Shown here: piece after piece, positions 51,268 to 59,976 of the stretch | Numbering within the stretch: position 1 is the first letter of the stretch | Layout of the letters: each line of letters begins with the position of its first letter | NCBI GenBank assembly: GCA_035998445.1 | Contig: DASYHQ010000059.1 | Span: 1-64,000 of the forward strand | Length of the DNA stretch: 64,000 nucleotides | Direction: 5' to 3' | Source: Tepidisphaeraceae bacterium | GTDB lineage: Bacteria > Planctomycetota > Phycisphaerae > Tepidisphaerales > Tepidisphaeraceae | Program-made: the position numbers and the translations under genes | Notes under the pieces: model-generated | Database searches by the model: none | Seen by the model: only the letters and a program-made list of their open reading frames with translations | What the model was told of the DNA's origin: nothing

Positions 51268-51586
51268 CTGCCGTCCTGTTCCTGTGCCTGTGAGTGACCG
51301 ATCTCCACCGCCATCTTGCGCGAAGCAGGAACAATGATCGAGTTTCAGGAAGGGAAGCGCCTCGCGTTGCGCGAGCTAAAGATCACCTGCCTGCGATGCG
51401 TTCAGTTGTCCGTAGCTTGAACGCAACGATCAAATCGTCAGCTCGTGCAAGAGCAGGTCGCTCGAAATGCTGACGACGCGCTAACCCGGGGCTATCCGCC
51501 GCCGCCGTGTACAAGCAGCGAGCGGGGGTTCTGGGCGCCTGGGGCACATTGGAGATTTGATTAGAGTGGGCTTGACCAGAGGACCG

Positions 51587-51595
51587 TGCTATAAT
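51587..51595 (+). promoter_or_regulatory. Extended -10 promoter of the exported Cys-rich gene
   Basis: TG-C-TATAAT at 51587-51595 is a perfect extended -10. No good -35 is at the normal distance. Transcription would begin near 51602, at or next to the GTG start at 51603. The rest of 51268-51602 shows no gene. Confidence 0.5.
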
Positions 51596-51602
51596 CTGAC
51601 AG

Positions 51603-51965
51603 GTGCGTTACGTCGTTTCATACCTCACGCTATTGGCAGTGATGCTGACGAGCATTCACGTAATGCAACAGTCGCAGAATCCGTCGCTAGCGTGCCAGCA
51701 ACAGACATCGCAGCCACAGGAGGCGATGGAAGACTGTTGCGATGCAGCTGCTGCCCGCGACTCCGGGCCGCAGGATAGTTCGACCGCATGCGACGATGGT
51801 TGCCTCGCGTGCGTATGCTGTAAGTCGGCCTCTTCCAGCTTGGTTTTGGCCGTCACCCTCTTGACCATTCCGGATGCGTCAACTGACGAACGTGCTCATG
51901 TAAGGCGCCTCGACCAGCACGCGTGCCCATCGCTACTGCCTTCCGTGCCCCCGCCACGAGCTTAG
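51603..51965 (+). CDS. Cys-rich exported protein at the head of the ABC export operon
   Basis: A 120-residue protein with signal-like N-terminus MRYVVSYLTLLAVMLTSIHV. Ten cysteines are mostly in CCDAAAARDSG and CDDGCLACVCCKS between about 30 and 75, suggesting disulfides or metal binding. A hydrophobic stretch (LVLAVTLLTIPD) follows. It resembles small proteins placed upstream of metal-efflux systems, but no family is fixed. The adaptor gene follows about 60-90 bases downstream on the same strand. The start may be leaderless. Confidence 0.55.
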   Translation: MRYVVSYLTLLAVMLTSIHVMQQSQNPSLACQQQTSQPQEAMEDCCDAAAARDSGPQDSSTACDDGCLACVCCKSASSSLVLAVTLLTIPDASTDERAHVRRLDQHACPSLLPSVPPPRA

Positions 51966-52052
51966 GGAACTGATCACGTGGATAACTGCCGCCCGATGAA
52001 TGGGTGACGGTTTGAGCGTTCATTGAAGTTCTTCAGAGCCCAGGCCCCCATC

Positions 52053-53672
52053 ATGGTTCCCGATGACACTGCGACCGCCATGCGGTCGCTCAGCCACCCC
52101 AACGGTTCTGCGCCTGCCGCAGTCCCGATGCGGCCGTACCCGTGGAAGACGCGCATCGCCCTGCCTGCGATAATCGCGCTGGCCGTCCTGGCGGCCACCG
52201 GTTGGTCCGCGCGCGACGCGGTGTTGCCGGCGACCGACGTTCGGGTGATCCCCGTTGTCCTCAAGCCGGTCAGCGAAGCAAGCCTGCCACCGGCAGCAGG
52301 CACAGACGCAAAGGCGAACAGCGCGGGCAGTGGCGTCATTGCGCAGGCGGCGGGATGGGTCGAGCCCGACCCCTATGCGGTGGCGGTGCCCGCCTTAACT
52401 GACGGCATCGTGCGCGACGTGCTGGTGCTCGAAGGAGATCGCGTGGCGGCTGGCGATGTCATTGTCCAGCTGATCGACGACGACGCGAAGCTCGCGGCCC
52501 AGCGGGCGGAGGCGGAGCTGGCTTCGAAGCGGGCCGAGCTGCAAGCGGCGCAGGTGCAGTGGGATAACCCCGTCGAACGCGAGCGGGCGGTCGCCGCATC
52601 GAAGGCGGCATTGGAGGAGTCGCGGGCGGAGTTGTCCAAGATCGATGCCGACGTCGCAGCCGAACGTGCGCGGGCCGCGGAGATGGCCGACCTCGCCGCC
52701 CGGCTCGAGCAGCTCGTGCCGCTGCGTGCGTCGGCCGAGCAGGAACTGGTGTCGTTGCGCTTCAAGCTCGAGGCGCAGCAGGCCGTGGTGAAGGCGACCG
52801 AGGCCCGTCGCCCGGTGCTTGAAGCCTTGATCCGCCAGAAGGAAGCAGAGGTCGCGGCCGCCGAAGAGAACGCCAAATTGCGAATCGAGGAGGCGCGCTC
52901 GCTGCAGGCGGCCAAGGCCGACGTCGCGCAGGCAGAGGTGGGCCTTGCTGAGGCAACGCTCCGCCTGTCGCGCACCGCAGTACGTTCACCGTCGGCCGGC
53001 GTGATCATGAACCGGTTGGTGGAACCGGGCAGCAAGCTGATGGCCGCGATGGACTCGCCTCAATCGTCGTACGTCGCGCGCCTCTACGAGCCCGCGAAAC
53101 TCCAGGTGAGAGTGGACGTCCCACTGGCCGACGCGCACAAGATCGGCGTCGGCACCCAGGCGGACGTAACGGCCGAGGCGCTGCCCGGCCGCACCTTGCG
53201 CGGTGAGGTGACGCGCGTGGTCAACGAGGCGGACCTGACGAAGAACACGCTCCAGTTCAAGGTGCGGATCGTCGACGTCACGGACGCCCTAAAGCCCGAA
53301 ATGCTCGCCCGCGTGAAGTTCCTTGCAACCACGCGTCCGGCACCAACGACCGCAACAGCGATTGCCGGGGCGCCCGGTGCGACGGGTGGATCGCACCTGC
53401 CGTTCGTTCCAGACCATCTCATTAAGCGCGACGGCCAATCAGCGTCAGTGTTAATCGCCGACCGGGACCGCAACCTCGCGATCCGCCGCCCCGTGACGCT
53501 GGCATCCGCCACCGAAGCCGGATGGGTCGCGGTGAGCGCCGGAATTGCTGCCGGCGCGGATCTCATCGCCGAGCCGAACGCGGTCGCGGACGGCGCCCGC
53601 ATCCGGATCGTCGGCGAGGCATCTGCTACGGCGGTCGACGATGGTCGTTCCCACGGAAAGGATGGGCACTAG
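52053..53672 (+). CDS. HlyD/RND-type periplasmic adaptor protein
   Basis: About 539 residues from the ATG at 52053; a TTG at 52023 would add ten. One membrane helix (ALPAIIALAVLAATGW) is followed by the biotinyl-lipoyl half motif VEPDPYAVAVPALTDGIV. A long coiled coil (about 150-300, Ala/Glu/Arg-rich) comes next, and then the second lipoyl half TAVRSPSAGVIMNRLVEPGSKL. The beta-barrel and membrane-proximal domains end the protein. It links an inner-membrane ABC transporter to the exterior, as MacA does for MacB. Its stop is two bases before the ATPase gene. Confidence 0.88.
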   Translation: MVPDDTATAMRSLSHPNGSAPAAVPMRPYPWKTRIALPAIIALAVLAATGWSARDAVLPATDVRVIPVVLKPVSEASLPPAAGTDAKANSAGSGVIAQAAGWVEPDPYAVAVPALTDGIVRDVLVLEGDRVAAGDVIVQLIDDDAKLAAQRAEAELASKRAELQAAQVQWDNPVERERAVAASKAALEESRAELSKIDADVAAERARAAEMADLAARLEQLVPLRASAEQELVSLRFKLEAQQAVVKATEARRPVLEALIRQKEAEVAAAEENAKLRIEEARSLQAAKADVAQAEVGLAEATLRLSRTAVRSPSAGVIMNRLVEPGSKLMAAMDSPQSSYVARLYEPAKLQVRVDVPLADAHKIGVGTQADVTAEALPGRTLRGEVTRVVNEADLTKNTLQFKVRIVDVTDALKPEMLARVKFLATTRPAPTTATAIAGAPGATGGSHLPFVPDHLIKRDGQSASVLIADRDRNLAIRRPVTLASATEAGWVAVSAGIAAGADLIAEPNAVADGARIRIVGEASATAVDDGRSHGKDGH

Positions 53673-53674
53673 CC

Positions 53675-54364
53675 ATGGCCTTTATCGAATGCAGAGGACT
53701 GACGCGCGAGTACCGCCGTGGCGAGAACGTCATCCGTCCGCTGGACGGATTGGACCTCGACATCGAGTGCGGAACATTCCTGGCCCTGATGGGCCCGAGC
53801 GGCAGCGGCAAGACGACGCTGCTGAACCTGATCGCCGGCATCGACTCGCCCACCTCCGGCACGCTGGTGATCGGCGGGACCGAGATCGGACGGATGAGCC
53901 GTTCCAAGCTTGCCACCTGGCGGGCAACGAACGTTGGGTACGTCTTCCAGCTCTACAATCTGGTGCCGGTGCTGACGGCCTACGAGAACGTCGAGCTGCC
54001 GCTGTTGCTTCATCCGTTGTCGCGCAAGGCGCGACACGAACGGGTGACGACGGCGCTCGATCTGGTCAGCCTGACCGACCGACACGATCACTTCCCGCGC
54101 CAACTCTCAGGCGGGCAGGAACAGCGGGTCGCGATCGCCCGCGCGATCGTTGGCGATCCGACGATCATCGTCGCCGACGAACCGACGGGCGATCTCGATA
54201 AGGCATCGGCATCGCAGATCATGGACCTGCTCGTGCGGTTGAACCAGGACCTGGGCAAGACGCTGGTCATGGTCACGCACGACCCGAAGTCGGCGGCGTA
54301 CGCGAGGCAGGTCCTCCATTTGGAGAAGGGTCGCCTGGTCGAGCAACCGGCGATGGCCCATTAA
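53675..54364 (+). CDS. ABC transporter ATP-binding protein (MacB/LolD type)
   Basis: From the ATG at 53675 the product is 229 residues. Walker A is GPSGSGKTTLL near 40-50, the Q-loop in VFQLYNLVPVLTAYENVELP near 90-110, signature LSGGQEQRVAIARAI near 142-156, and Walker B TIIVADEPTGDLD near 163-175 with the MVTHD switch His. AYENVELPLLL is typical of the MacB/LolD/FtsE group, which works with FtsX-type permeases. An upstream start at 53522 overlaps the adaptor gene and is rejected. Confidence 0.93.
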   Translation: MAFIECRGLTREYRRGENVIRPLDGLDLDIECGTFLALMGPSGSGKTTLLNLIAGIDSPTSGTLVIGGTEIGRMSRSKLATWRATNVGYVFQLYNLVPVLTAYENVELPLLLHPLSRKARHERVTTALDLVSLTDRHDHFPRQLSGGQEQRVAIARAIVGDPTIIVADEPTGDLDKASASQIMDLLVRLNQDLGKTLVMVTHDPKSAAYARQVLHLEKGRLVEQPAMAH

Positions 54365-54379
54365 ACCGAAAGTGTCGAG

Positions 54380-55534
54380 ATGATCTCAGCCAGATTTCTA
54401 CCGCTCGTGCTCAAACAGCTGACGCGCCGCCGCGTGCGCACCGCGCTGACGCTGCTGGGCGTGGCGACGTCGATGTTCCTGTTCTCGGCGGTTCAGGCGA
54501 TGCAGAGCGGCGTCCGCGAGGCGACGACCGAGTCGTCGAAGGAGACGACGCTGGTCGTCTACCGGCAGAACCGCTACTGCCCGTTCACCAGCCGCCTGCC
54601 GCAACACTACGAACAGCGGATCGCGGCAATCTCGGGGGTGACGGGCGTGGTGCCGATCCAGATCCTCGTCAGCAATTGCCGCGCGAGCCTGGACGTCGTC
54701 ACGTTCCGCGGCGTGCCGGCCGAGCAGGCGGAGGGCGTGTTCCGCAAGTCCCTGCGGATCGAGGAGGGCTCGCTGGACGCGTGGCTGGCGCGCAGTGATG
54801 CCGCCCTGCTTGGCAAGACGCTGGCCCAGCGCCGCGGCCTGAAGGTGGGCGACAACTTTCAGGCCGCCAGCGTGACCGTGACGGTCGCCGGCATCATCGA
54901 CTCCGACCGCGAGCAGGACCACAACGTCGCCTACGTTCACTTGCCGTTCCTGCAGCAGTCGGCCGGTCTTCGGAAGCTCGGGCTCGTCACGCAGTTTAAC
55001 GTAACCGTCGATGACCCCGCCCGGTTCGAGGAGGTCGCCAAGGCGATCGACGCCGAGTTCGCGTCCGATACGGACCCGACGAGCACGTCCAGCGAACAGG
55101 CGTTCGTGGCCCGGGCGGCGCAGGACATCATCCGCGTCGTGGAGTTCACGAACTACCTCGGCTGGGCCTGCCTGCTGGCGGTACTGGCGCTGGTCGCCAA
55201 CGCGATCGTGCTGAGCGTGCAGGATCGGGTGAAGGAACACGCGGTGTTGCAGACGCTTGGTTACAAGCCCGCGATGATCGGCCAGCTCGTCGTGACCGAA
55301 GGCTTGTTGGTGGGCGTGCTCGGCGGCCTGCTCGGTACGGGTCTGGCCGCCGGCGCGCTGGCTTGGCGGACGATGAGCCTGACGACCGAGGGCCTCAGCA
55401 TCAGCGTGCGATCCGACCCGTGGATCATCTTGACCGGGCTTGGCATCTCCGCCCTGCTCGGCATTGTCGCGGGGCTCGTCCCGGCGTGGCAGGCGTCGCG
55501 GCGGCAAATCGTCGATTGTTTTCGCGCGGTGTAG
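54380..55534 (+). CDS. ABC transporter permease, FtsX/MacB type (first)
   Basis: A 384-residue protein with MacB topology. One N-terminal helix (RRRVRTALTLLGVATSMFLFS) precedes a periplasmic domain (about 45-260). Three C-terminal helices follow (ACLLAVLALVANAIVLSV near 270, LLVGVLGGLLGTGLAAGALA near 312, IILTGLGISALLGIVAGLVP near 352). QDRVKEHAVLQTLGYKP and LVPAWQASR are FtsX signatures. It is 15 bases downstream of the ATPase gene and 15 bases upstream of the second permease. Confidence 0.9.
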   Translation: MISARFLPLVLKQLTRRRVRTALTLLGVATSMFLFSAVQAMQSGVREATTESSKETTLVVYRQNRYCPFTSRLPQHYEQRIAAISGVTGVVPIQILVSNCRASLDVVTFRGVPAEQAEGVFRKSLRIEEGSLDAWLARSDAALLGKTLAQRRGLKVGDNFQAASVTVTVAGIIDSDREQDHNVAYVHLPFLQQSAGLRKLGLVTQFNVTVDDPARFEEVAKAIDAEFASDTDPTSTSSEQAFVARAAQDIIRVVEFTNYLGWACLLAVLALVANAIVLSVQDRVKEHAVLQTLGYKPAMIGQLVVTEGLLVGVLGGLLGTGLAAGALAWRTMSLTTEGLSISVRSDPWIILTGLGISALLGIVAGLVPAWQASRRQIVDCFRAV

Positions 55535-55549
55535 AAAGGACGCAGGACG

Positions 55550-56713
55550 ATGGGCATCCCGCTCGACTACGCCATTCGCAACCTCGGCCGCTCACCGACG
55601 CGGCTGCTGCTGAGCCTTGTGGGCAGCACGCTCGTCGTGCTGCTCGTGCTTGCCGCCGGTGGCTTCGTGCGCGGGATGGACCGCAGCCTGACCCTCCGCG
55701 GTGGGCAGGGTAACGTCATGCTGTTCGGCGCCGGTAGTGAAGAAAGCGTGGAGCGCAGCGAGATCAGCCCGGCCGTCCCGAGCCTCGTCGCTGCGAACGT
55801 GCCGGGCATCCGAACACGGCTCGGCGTGCCGTACGTCTCGCCGGAGGTGCACATGCAGACGACGGTCCAGCGCACGCCGGACGATGAGACGAACCGCCAG
55901 GTCCTGGTTCGCGGGGTGACGCCAACCGCATGGCTCGTCCATTCCGGCTCGCGCGTCGCAGAGGGGCGGGCGCCCGAGGCAGGCCGCGACGAGATCGTCG
56001 TCGGCCGCTTAGCGTACCGCCGACTTGGCATGCGGCCGGACGAGCTGACGATCGGCAGCCAGCTTTGGTTTGACGACCGATTCTGGACCGTGGTCGGCAT
56101 CTTCGAGTTTCCCGGCTCCGTCACCGAATCGGAGATCTGGTGCCCGCTGACCGACCTGCAGATCGCCGCCCGGCGCGACAACTTATCTTGCGTGGTGGCG
56201 ACGATCGACGGCGAGGATGGCTTTGACGACGCCGATGCCTTCGCAAAACAACGGCTGGACCTCGAACTAGTGGCGCAGCGCGAGCAAACCTATTACGCGA
56301 AGCTGGCCGGGTTCTTCGCGCCCGTGCGCGCGATGGTCTGGGCGACTGCGGTGCTCATCGCCAGTGGTGGGCTGCTGGGCGGGCTGAACACGATGTACGC
56401 GGCCTTCGCGTCGCGGGTACGCGAGGTCGGCGCGCTGCAGGCGATGGGCTTCAGCCGGCGGACGATCGTCAAAAGCCTCGTTCAGGAATCGGTCCTGGCG
56501 GCGATGGCCGGCACGGTCCTGGCCCTGCTGATCGGGATCACGCTGCTTGACGGCGTTACCGTGCAGTTTTCCATGGGCGCGTTCGGCCTAGCGATCGACG
56601 GCAGCGTCGTGCTGCTCGGCGTCGCCGCCGGGCTCGCTGTGGGATTGCTGGGGGCCGTGCCGCCGGCGGTGCGGTGCCTACGGTTGCCGATCACGGACGC
56701 CTTGAAGTCCTGA
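55550..56713 (+). CDS. ABC transporter permease, FtsX/MacB type (second)
   Basis: A 387-residue paralogue of the first permease with the same topology: NLGRSPTRLLLSLVGSTLVV at the start, a large extracytoplasmic domain, and three C-terminal helices. It carries SRVREVGALQAMGFSRRTIV near 287-306 and ends AVPPAVRCLRLPITDALKS. Two distinct permeases with one ATPase imply a heterodimeric FtsX pair. The external domain lacks recognisable subdomains. AAAGGACG precedes the ATG. Confidence 0.9.
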   Translation: MGIPLDYAIRNLGRSPTRLLLSLVGSTLVVLLVLAAGGFVRGMDRSLTLRGGQGNVMLFGAGSEESVERSEISPAVPSLVAANVPGIRTRLGVPYVSPEVHMQTTVQRTPDDETNRQVLVRGVTPTAWLVHSGSRVAEGRAPEAGRDEIVVGRLAYRRLGMRPDELTIGSQLWFDDRFWTVVGIFEFPGSVTESEIWCPLTDLQIAARRDNLSCVVATIDGEDGFDDADAFAKQRLDLELVAQREQTYYAKLAGFFAPVRAMVWATAVLIASGGLLGGLNTMYAAFASRVREVGALQAMGFSRRTIVKSLVQESVLAAMAGTVLALLIGITLLDGVTVQFSMGAFGLAIDGSVVLLGVAAGLAVGLLGAVPPAVRCLRLPITDALKS

Positions 56714-56764
56714 TCCCGTTTTACAGAGAAATTGACGAATCCGTTAGTATTTTAGGAGATGACC

Positions 56765-57316
56765 ATGAAGAATCGTTCACTTGCCGCGACCCTCGTTCTC
56801 ACCGCCGCTCTGTTCGCCGGGTGCGACGATGCCCCGTCCACCAATTCCAACACCGGTACGCCATTGCCATCGGCCGGGGCCACCGAAGCGGCAGCGTTGC
56901 CGTCGAACCTGCGATTGACCTCCGCGCCGGCCGGCGCGACGGACATCACGGCGGCCAAGGCGTCTGTGAAAGACGGTGACCGCGTCGTGATTCGCGGCGT
57001 CGTCGCTGGCCGTGTTGATCCGATCGCGGAGAATCGGGCGATCGTGACGCTGCTCGACGCGGGCATCGCGACGTGCGACAAGAACCCGTCGGACGGTTGC
57101 CGCACCCCGTGGGACGCCTGCTGCGAACCGGCCGACGTGCTGTCGAAGAACAGCGTGACGGTGCAGGTGGTCGACGCCGACGGTCGGCCGTTAAAAGCGT
57201 CACTGGCCGCCATCGACGGCGTCAAACCGCTGGCGAAGCTCGTGGTTTCCGGCGTCGCAGATGTGAGCAGCGACGGGGTCGTCCTCGTCAACGCCGACGG
57301 GCTATTCGTCGAGTAG
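56765..57316 (+). CDS. Lipoprotein with conserved Cys-TPWDxCC motif, last gene of the export operon
   Basis: The ATG at 56765 has AGGAG six bases upstream; an ATG at 56759 touches the same AGGAG and is rejected. About 183 residues. The lipoprotein signal is SLAATLVLTAALFAGC. The mature part has an OB-like core (GDRVVIRGVVAGRV) and CDKNPSDGCRTPWDACCEP near 102-120, a five-cysteine motif. The motif could bind a metal or heme or form disulfides. It follows the second permease by 51 bases, so it is probably part of the transport system. Confidence 0.75.
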   Translation: MKNRSLAATLVLTAALFAGCDDAPSTNSNTGTPLPSAGATEAAALPSNLRLTSAPAGATDITAAKASVKDGDRVVIRGVVAGRVDPIAENRAIVTLLDAGIATCDKNPSDGCRTPWDACCEPADVLSKNSVTVQVVDADGRPLKASLAAIDGVKPLAKLVVSGVADVSSDGVVLVNADGLFVE

Positions 57317-57484
57317 TTTGCGGAACAACGTTCGAGTAAAGCAGCGGCTAGTGCTCGAACAGCAAGGCCGGGCACTGCGCGGGGGTCTAGGGAACCGCGG
57401 CCCATTCCCGGAGCGACGAACGCGAAGCCTTTACGGCCAGCGCCGTCGCTGTCGTTGACCAGCACCCAATTCTGAGGCAGGAAC

Positions 57485-58396
57485 TTAGTCACGGGCCCGC
57501 GACCACATCCGCCCCACCGCGCCGTACGCCGGCATCGACCCGGCGGTGGGGTAGAGGGTGCGGTCGTAGGTGTCCCACAGCGACATCGTCTCGGCGTGGC
57601 CGTCGACGAAGGCGAAGTTGTAGGTGCCGTTCACCTGAGTGAACTCCTGCCCCATCTGCCCTTTGACCAAGCCATGAGCCGGGAGGACATTGGCGATGGT
57701 ACCGCCCGCACCACGGTCGCGGACCAGCATCCAGCCGGGGTTGTAGACTCGACCATTCGCCCCGCCGGCATAGTTGTCGGTGTGCTGGAGTTCGACGAGC
57801 ATCAGCGTGGCCGCCGAGTCGCGGACGTCGGTGATCCTCGCTGAGTAAGGGGGCACGGTCGATGGCAGGAAACTTTCGCCGGCGATGCCTGTTAGCGCCG
57901 ACGTGGTCCCCGGCCCGCCACCACGGAGAATGGCATAGCTGCGGGGCTTGGGACCGAACGCAGGCCGTTCGACGTCGTCCGTCGGGCACAGCAGCACCTT
58001 CGGCCACCAGCGGAAGTAATTTGTGTTCGAGATCGACCCGGACCACTTCGCCTCGTCGCTCATGCCGCTCACGCCGAGTTGACGCGAGATCAGGTCGTCC
58101 CACGCCATAAGCCCGTTACCGGAGACCGTCACGCCGTCCTCCGCGAGAATCTGCGCCGCCGATTTCTGATACGCGGCATAAGGCAACTTGCCCTTATTCT
58201 CGTTGACGTACATCTGCACCGCCATGCCGATCTGCCGCATGTTGCTCAGGCAGACCAGCTTGTTCGCCTGCTGGCGCGCCTTGTTCAACGACGGCAGCAA
58301 GATGCTGATCAGCAGTGCGATGATGCCGATCACGACCAGCAGTTCTACGAGCGTAAAGCCTGGACGGGACGATCGGCGGCGGACGGAACGAGACAT
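57485..58396 (-). CDS. Type II secretion/pilin-like protein with prepilin leader and VDGH C-terminus
   Basis: About 303 residues. A GGAGG five bases before the ATG at 58396 fixes this start; a GTG four codons earlier overlaps the GGAGG. The prepilin leader is [20 protein letters not shown] (G-F-T-L-V-E at the cleavage site), then [21 protein letters not shown]. The end has [16 protein letters not shown], typical of the planctomycete DUF1559-like H-x9-DG class. It would be processed by a prepilin peptidase and placed in or beyond the membrane. It is divergent from the GH130 gene. Confidence 0.88.
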   Translation of the reverse strand: MSRSVRRRSSRPGFTLVELLVVIGIIALLISILLPSLNKARQQANKLVCLSNMRQIGMAVQMYVNENKGKLPYAAYQKSAAQILAEDGVTVSGNGLMAWDDLISRQLGVSGMSDEAKWSGSISNTNYFRWWPKVLLCPTDDVERPAFGPKPRSYAILRGGGPGTTSALTGIAGESFLPSTVPPYSARITDVRDSAATLMLVELQHTDNYAGGANGRVYNPGWMLVRDRGAGGTIANVLPAHGLVKGQMGQEFTQVNGTYNFAFVDGHAETMSLWDTYDRTLYPTAGSMPAYGAVGRMWSRARD

Positions 58397-58497
58397 GGAA
58401 GCCTCCACTTTTTAGAGCGACGAACTTCGAGACGTGAGCGGCGGGTCGCCCCGTCCAACCATTGGGCACGCGGGGAGCAGTTTCCCGCGTGAAGGCA

Positions 58498-58525
58498 ATC
58501 ATAACACCGCAATTCAAAAAGTCAA
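58498..58525 (-). promoter_or_regulatory. Predicted promoter of the prepilin-like gene
   Basis: On the minus strand, TTGACT (58520-58525) and TATGAT (58498-58503) are 16 bases apart. Immediately upstream, ATCGGTT occurs twice with a ten-base period at 58529-58545, in phase on the helix, a typical activator position. The leader is about 95 bases. Confidence 0.5.
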
Positions 58526-58711
58526 TAAATCGGTTAATATCGGTTGTGTTGGCTCGTATCGGGACATTCTTGACGATCGCCGTGAGCAAGAGCCCACGCG
58601 CATTGTCCCCCCGCGGCCATACCGCTCCCACCGACTTAGCCAATCAATCTATCTTGCTATTTCGTCATCCGGCTCAGGCGCCCGGCAAACAAGGTAGGCG
58701 GGGATGATTTA

Positions 58712-58740
58712 TTGACCCCGACGCGCGAAATGCATATATT
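58712..58740 (+). promoter_or_regulatory. Predicted promoter of the GH130 gene
   Basis: TTGACC (58712-58717) and TATATT (58735-58740) are 17 bases apart in an AT-rich stretch. The leader to the GH130 ATG at 58915 would be about 168 bases. A short open frame within it (58712-58918) is not supported by a ribosome binding site. Confidence 0.55.
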
Positions 58741-58914
58741 AAACGAGTTATCTGCCTGGATCCGCCGGCTCCGTCTTGCCCGTTGTCTGCCCGATGGCGA
58801 CACTATCCGGGACGGCGATCGCCCTGCTGCTGAAGCGACGAGCATCAACATCTGCGGGGCGGGCATCCTGTTGCACCGCCTGATTCACGCCCCGATGCCA
58901 GACCGAACTCCACA

Positions 58915-59907
58915 ATGACTGACCTACCCTACTTCCCCGATTATCACGATGCCGACTTGGTTCGACGCTTCGAGGGCAATCCGATCCTGACCGGCCGCAG
59001 CTTCCCGAAGTCGGCGGGGATCGCCCACGTCTTTAACAGCGGGGCTTGCAAGGTCGGCAACAAGTACGTGATGGTCTGCCGCACCGAGACGCTCGACTTA
59101 CGGCCGGCGTTCTGGATCGCCGAGAGCGATGACGGCGTGCGATTTACGCCGCGCGCCGAGCCGATCAGGATGCCGATCGACGACCCGATGTTCCGCCGAT
59201 ATGCCGACATCAACTACTACGACCCGCGGATCACGTGGCTCGAGGGGGCGTGGTACGTCATGCACGCCTGCCACAGCCGGCTGGGCGACTGCCGCATCTC
59301 GCTGCTGCGCACCACGAGCTTCGACAACGACGACTTCGAGTGGCTGGGCTTCGTCAGCGACCCCGGCCAGCGGAACGGTGTGCTGTTCCCCGAGAAGATC
59401 GGCGGCCACTACGTTCGCCTCGACCGCCCGCAGACGAGTTGGGAAGGTGGGAACATGTGGGTGAGCCGGTCCCCCGACCTGATCCACTGGGGCCAGAGCC
59501 GCGCGGCCTTGGCGACGGACGACCTGTCGTGGGCCTGGACCAAGGTTGGTGGCGGCGCGCCGCCGATCCGCACCGACCGCGGGTGGCTGAACATCTTCCA
59601 CGGCGTGCGCACGCAGGTGAAGGCGCACCTCGTCTACGAGGTCGGCGTCTGCCTGCACGACCTGGAGCGGCCGGAGGTCGTCACCCACCTGTGCCGCCAA
59701 CCGATCCTCACGCCGATGAAGCTCTACGAGCACGTCGGCCAATCGCCGAGCGTGGTCTTCGTCTGCGGCGCAATCGTTGAGCCGGACGGGTCGGTCAAGC
59801 TGTATTACGGCGGGGCCGACGCCGTGCAGTGTGTCGCCTTCACCACGCTTGCCGAGTTGCTCGACGCGTGCGAGCCCTTCGAGTCAACCACCGCCGTCCC
59901 CCGCTGA
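58915..59907 (+). CDS. Glycoside phosphorylase family GH130 (beta-mannoside phosphorylase-like)
   Basis: A 330-residue five-bladed propeller enzyme. FEGNPILTGRSFP near 19-31 opens the fold. NSGACKVGNKYVMVCRTE near 42-59, NYYDPRITWLEGAWYVMH near 100-117 (the D-P-R/D catalytic area), NGVLFPEKIGGHYVRLDRP near 155-173 and VYEVGVCLHDLERP near 240-253 match GH130. It phosphorolyses beta-1,4- or beta-1,2-mannosides, usually in the cytoplasm. The exact linkage is not decided by sequence. The next glycosidase gene starts 69 bases downstream. Confidence 0.88.
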   Translation: MTDLPYFPDYHDADLVRRFEGNPILTGRSFPKSAGIAHVFNSGACKVGNKYVMVCRTETLDLRPAFWIAESDDGVRFTPRAEPIRMPIDDPMFRRYADINYYDPRITWLEGAWYVMHACHSRLGDCRISLLRTTSFDNDDFEWLGFVSDPGQRNGVLFPEKIGGHYVRLDRPQTSWEGGNMWVSRSPDLIHWGQSRAALATDDLSWAWTKVGGGAPPIRTDRGWLNIFHGVRTQVKAHLVYEVGVCLHDLERPEVVTHLCRQPILTPMKLYEHVGQSPSVVFVCGAIVEPDGSVKLYYGGADAVQCVAFTTLAELLDACEPFESTTAVPR

Positions 59908-59976
59908 CGCCGCCGTAAGGTGTCACCATTCACGACCATCTGGCCAGATCCGCCGAACCTGTTAGGACCCACTGAT

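Noticed and set aside
58712-58918. Short frame before the GH130 gene.
   Set aside because: It begins on the predicted -35 element and would lie in the 5' leader. No ribosome binding site.
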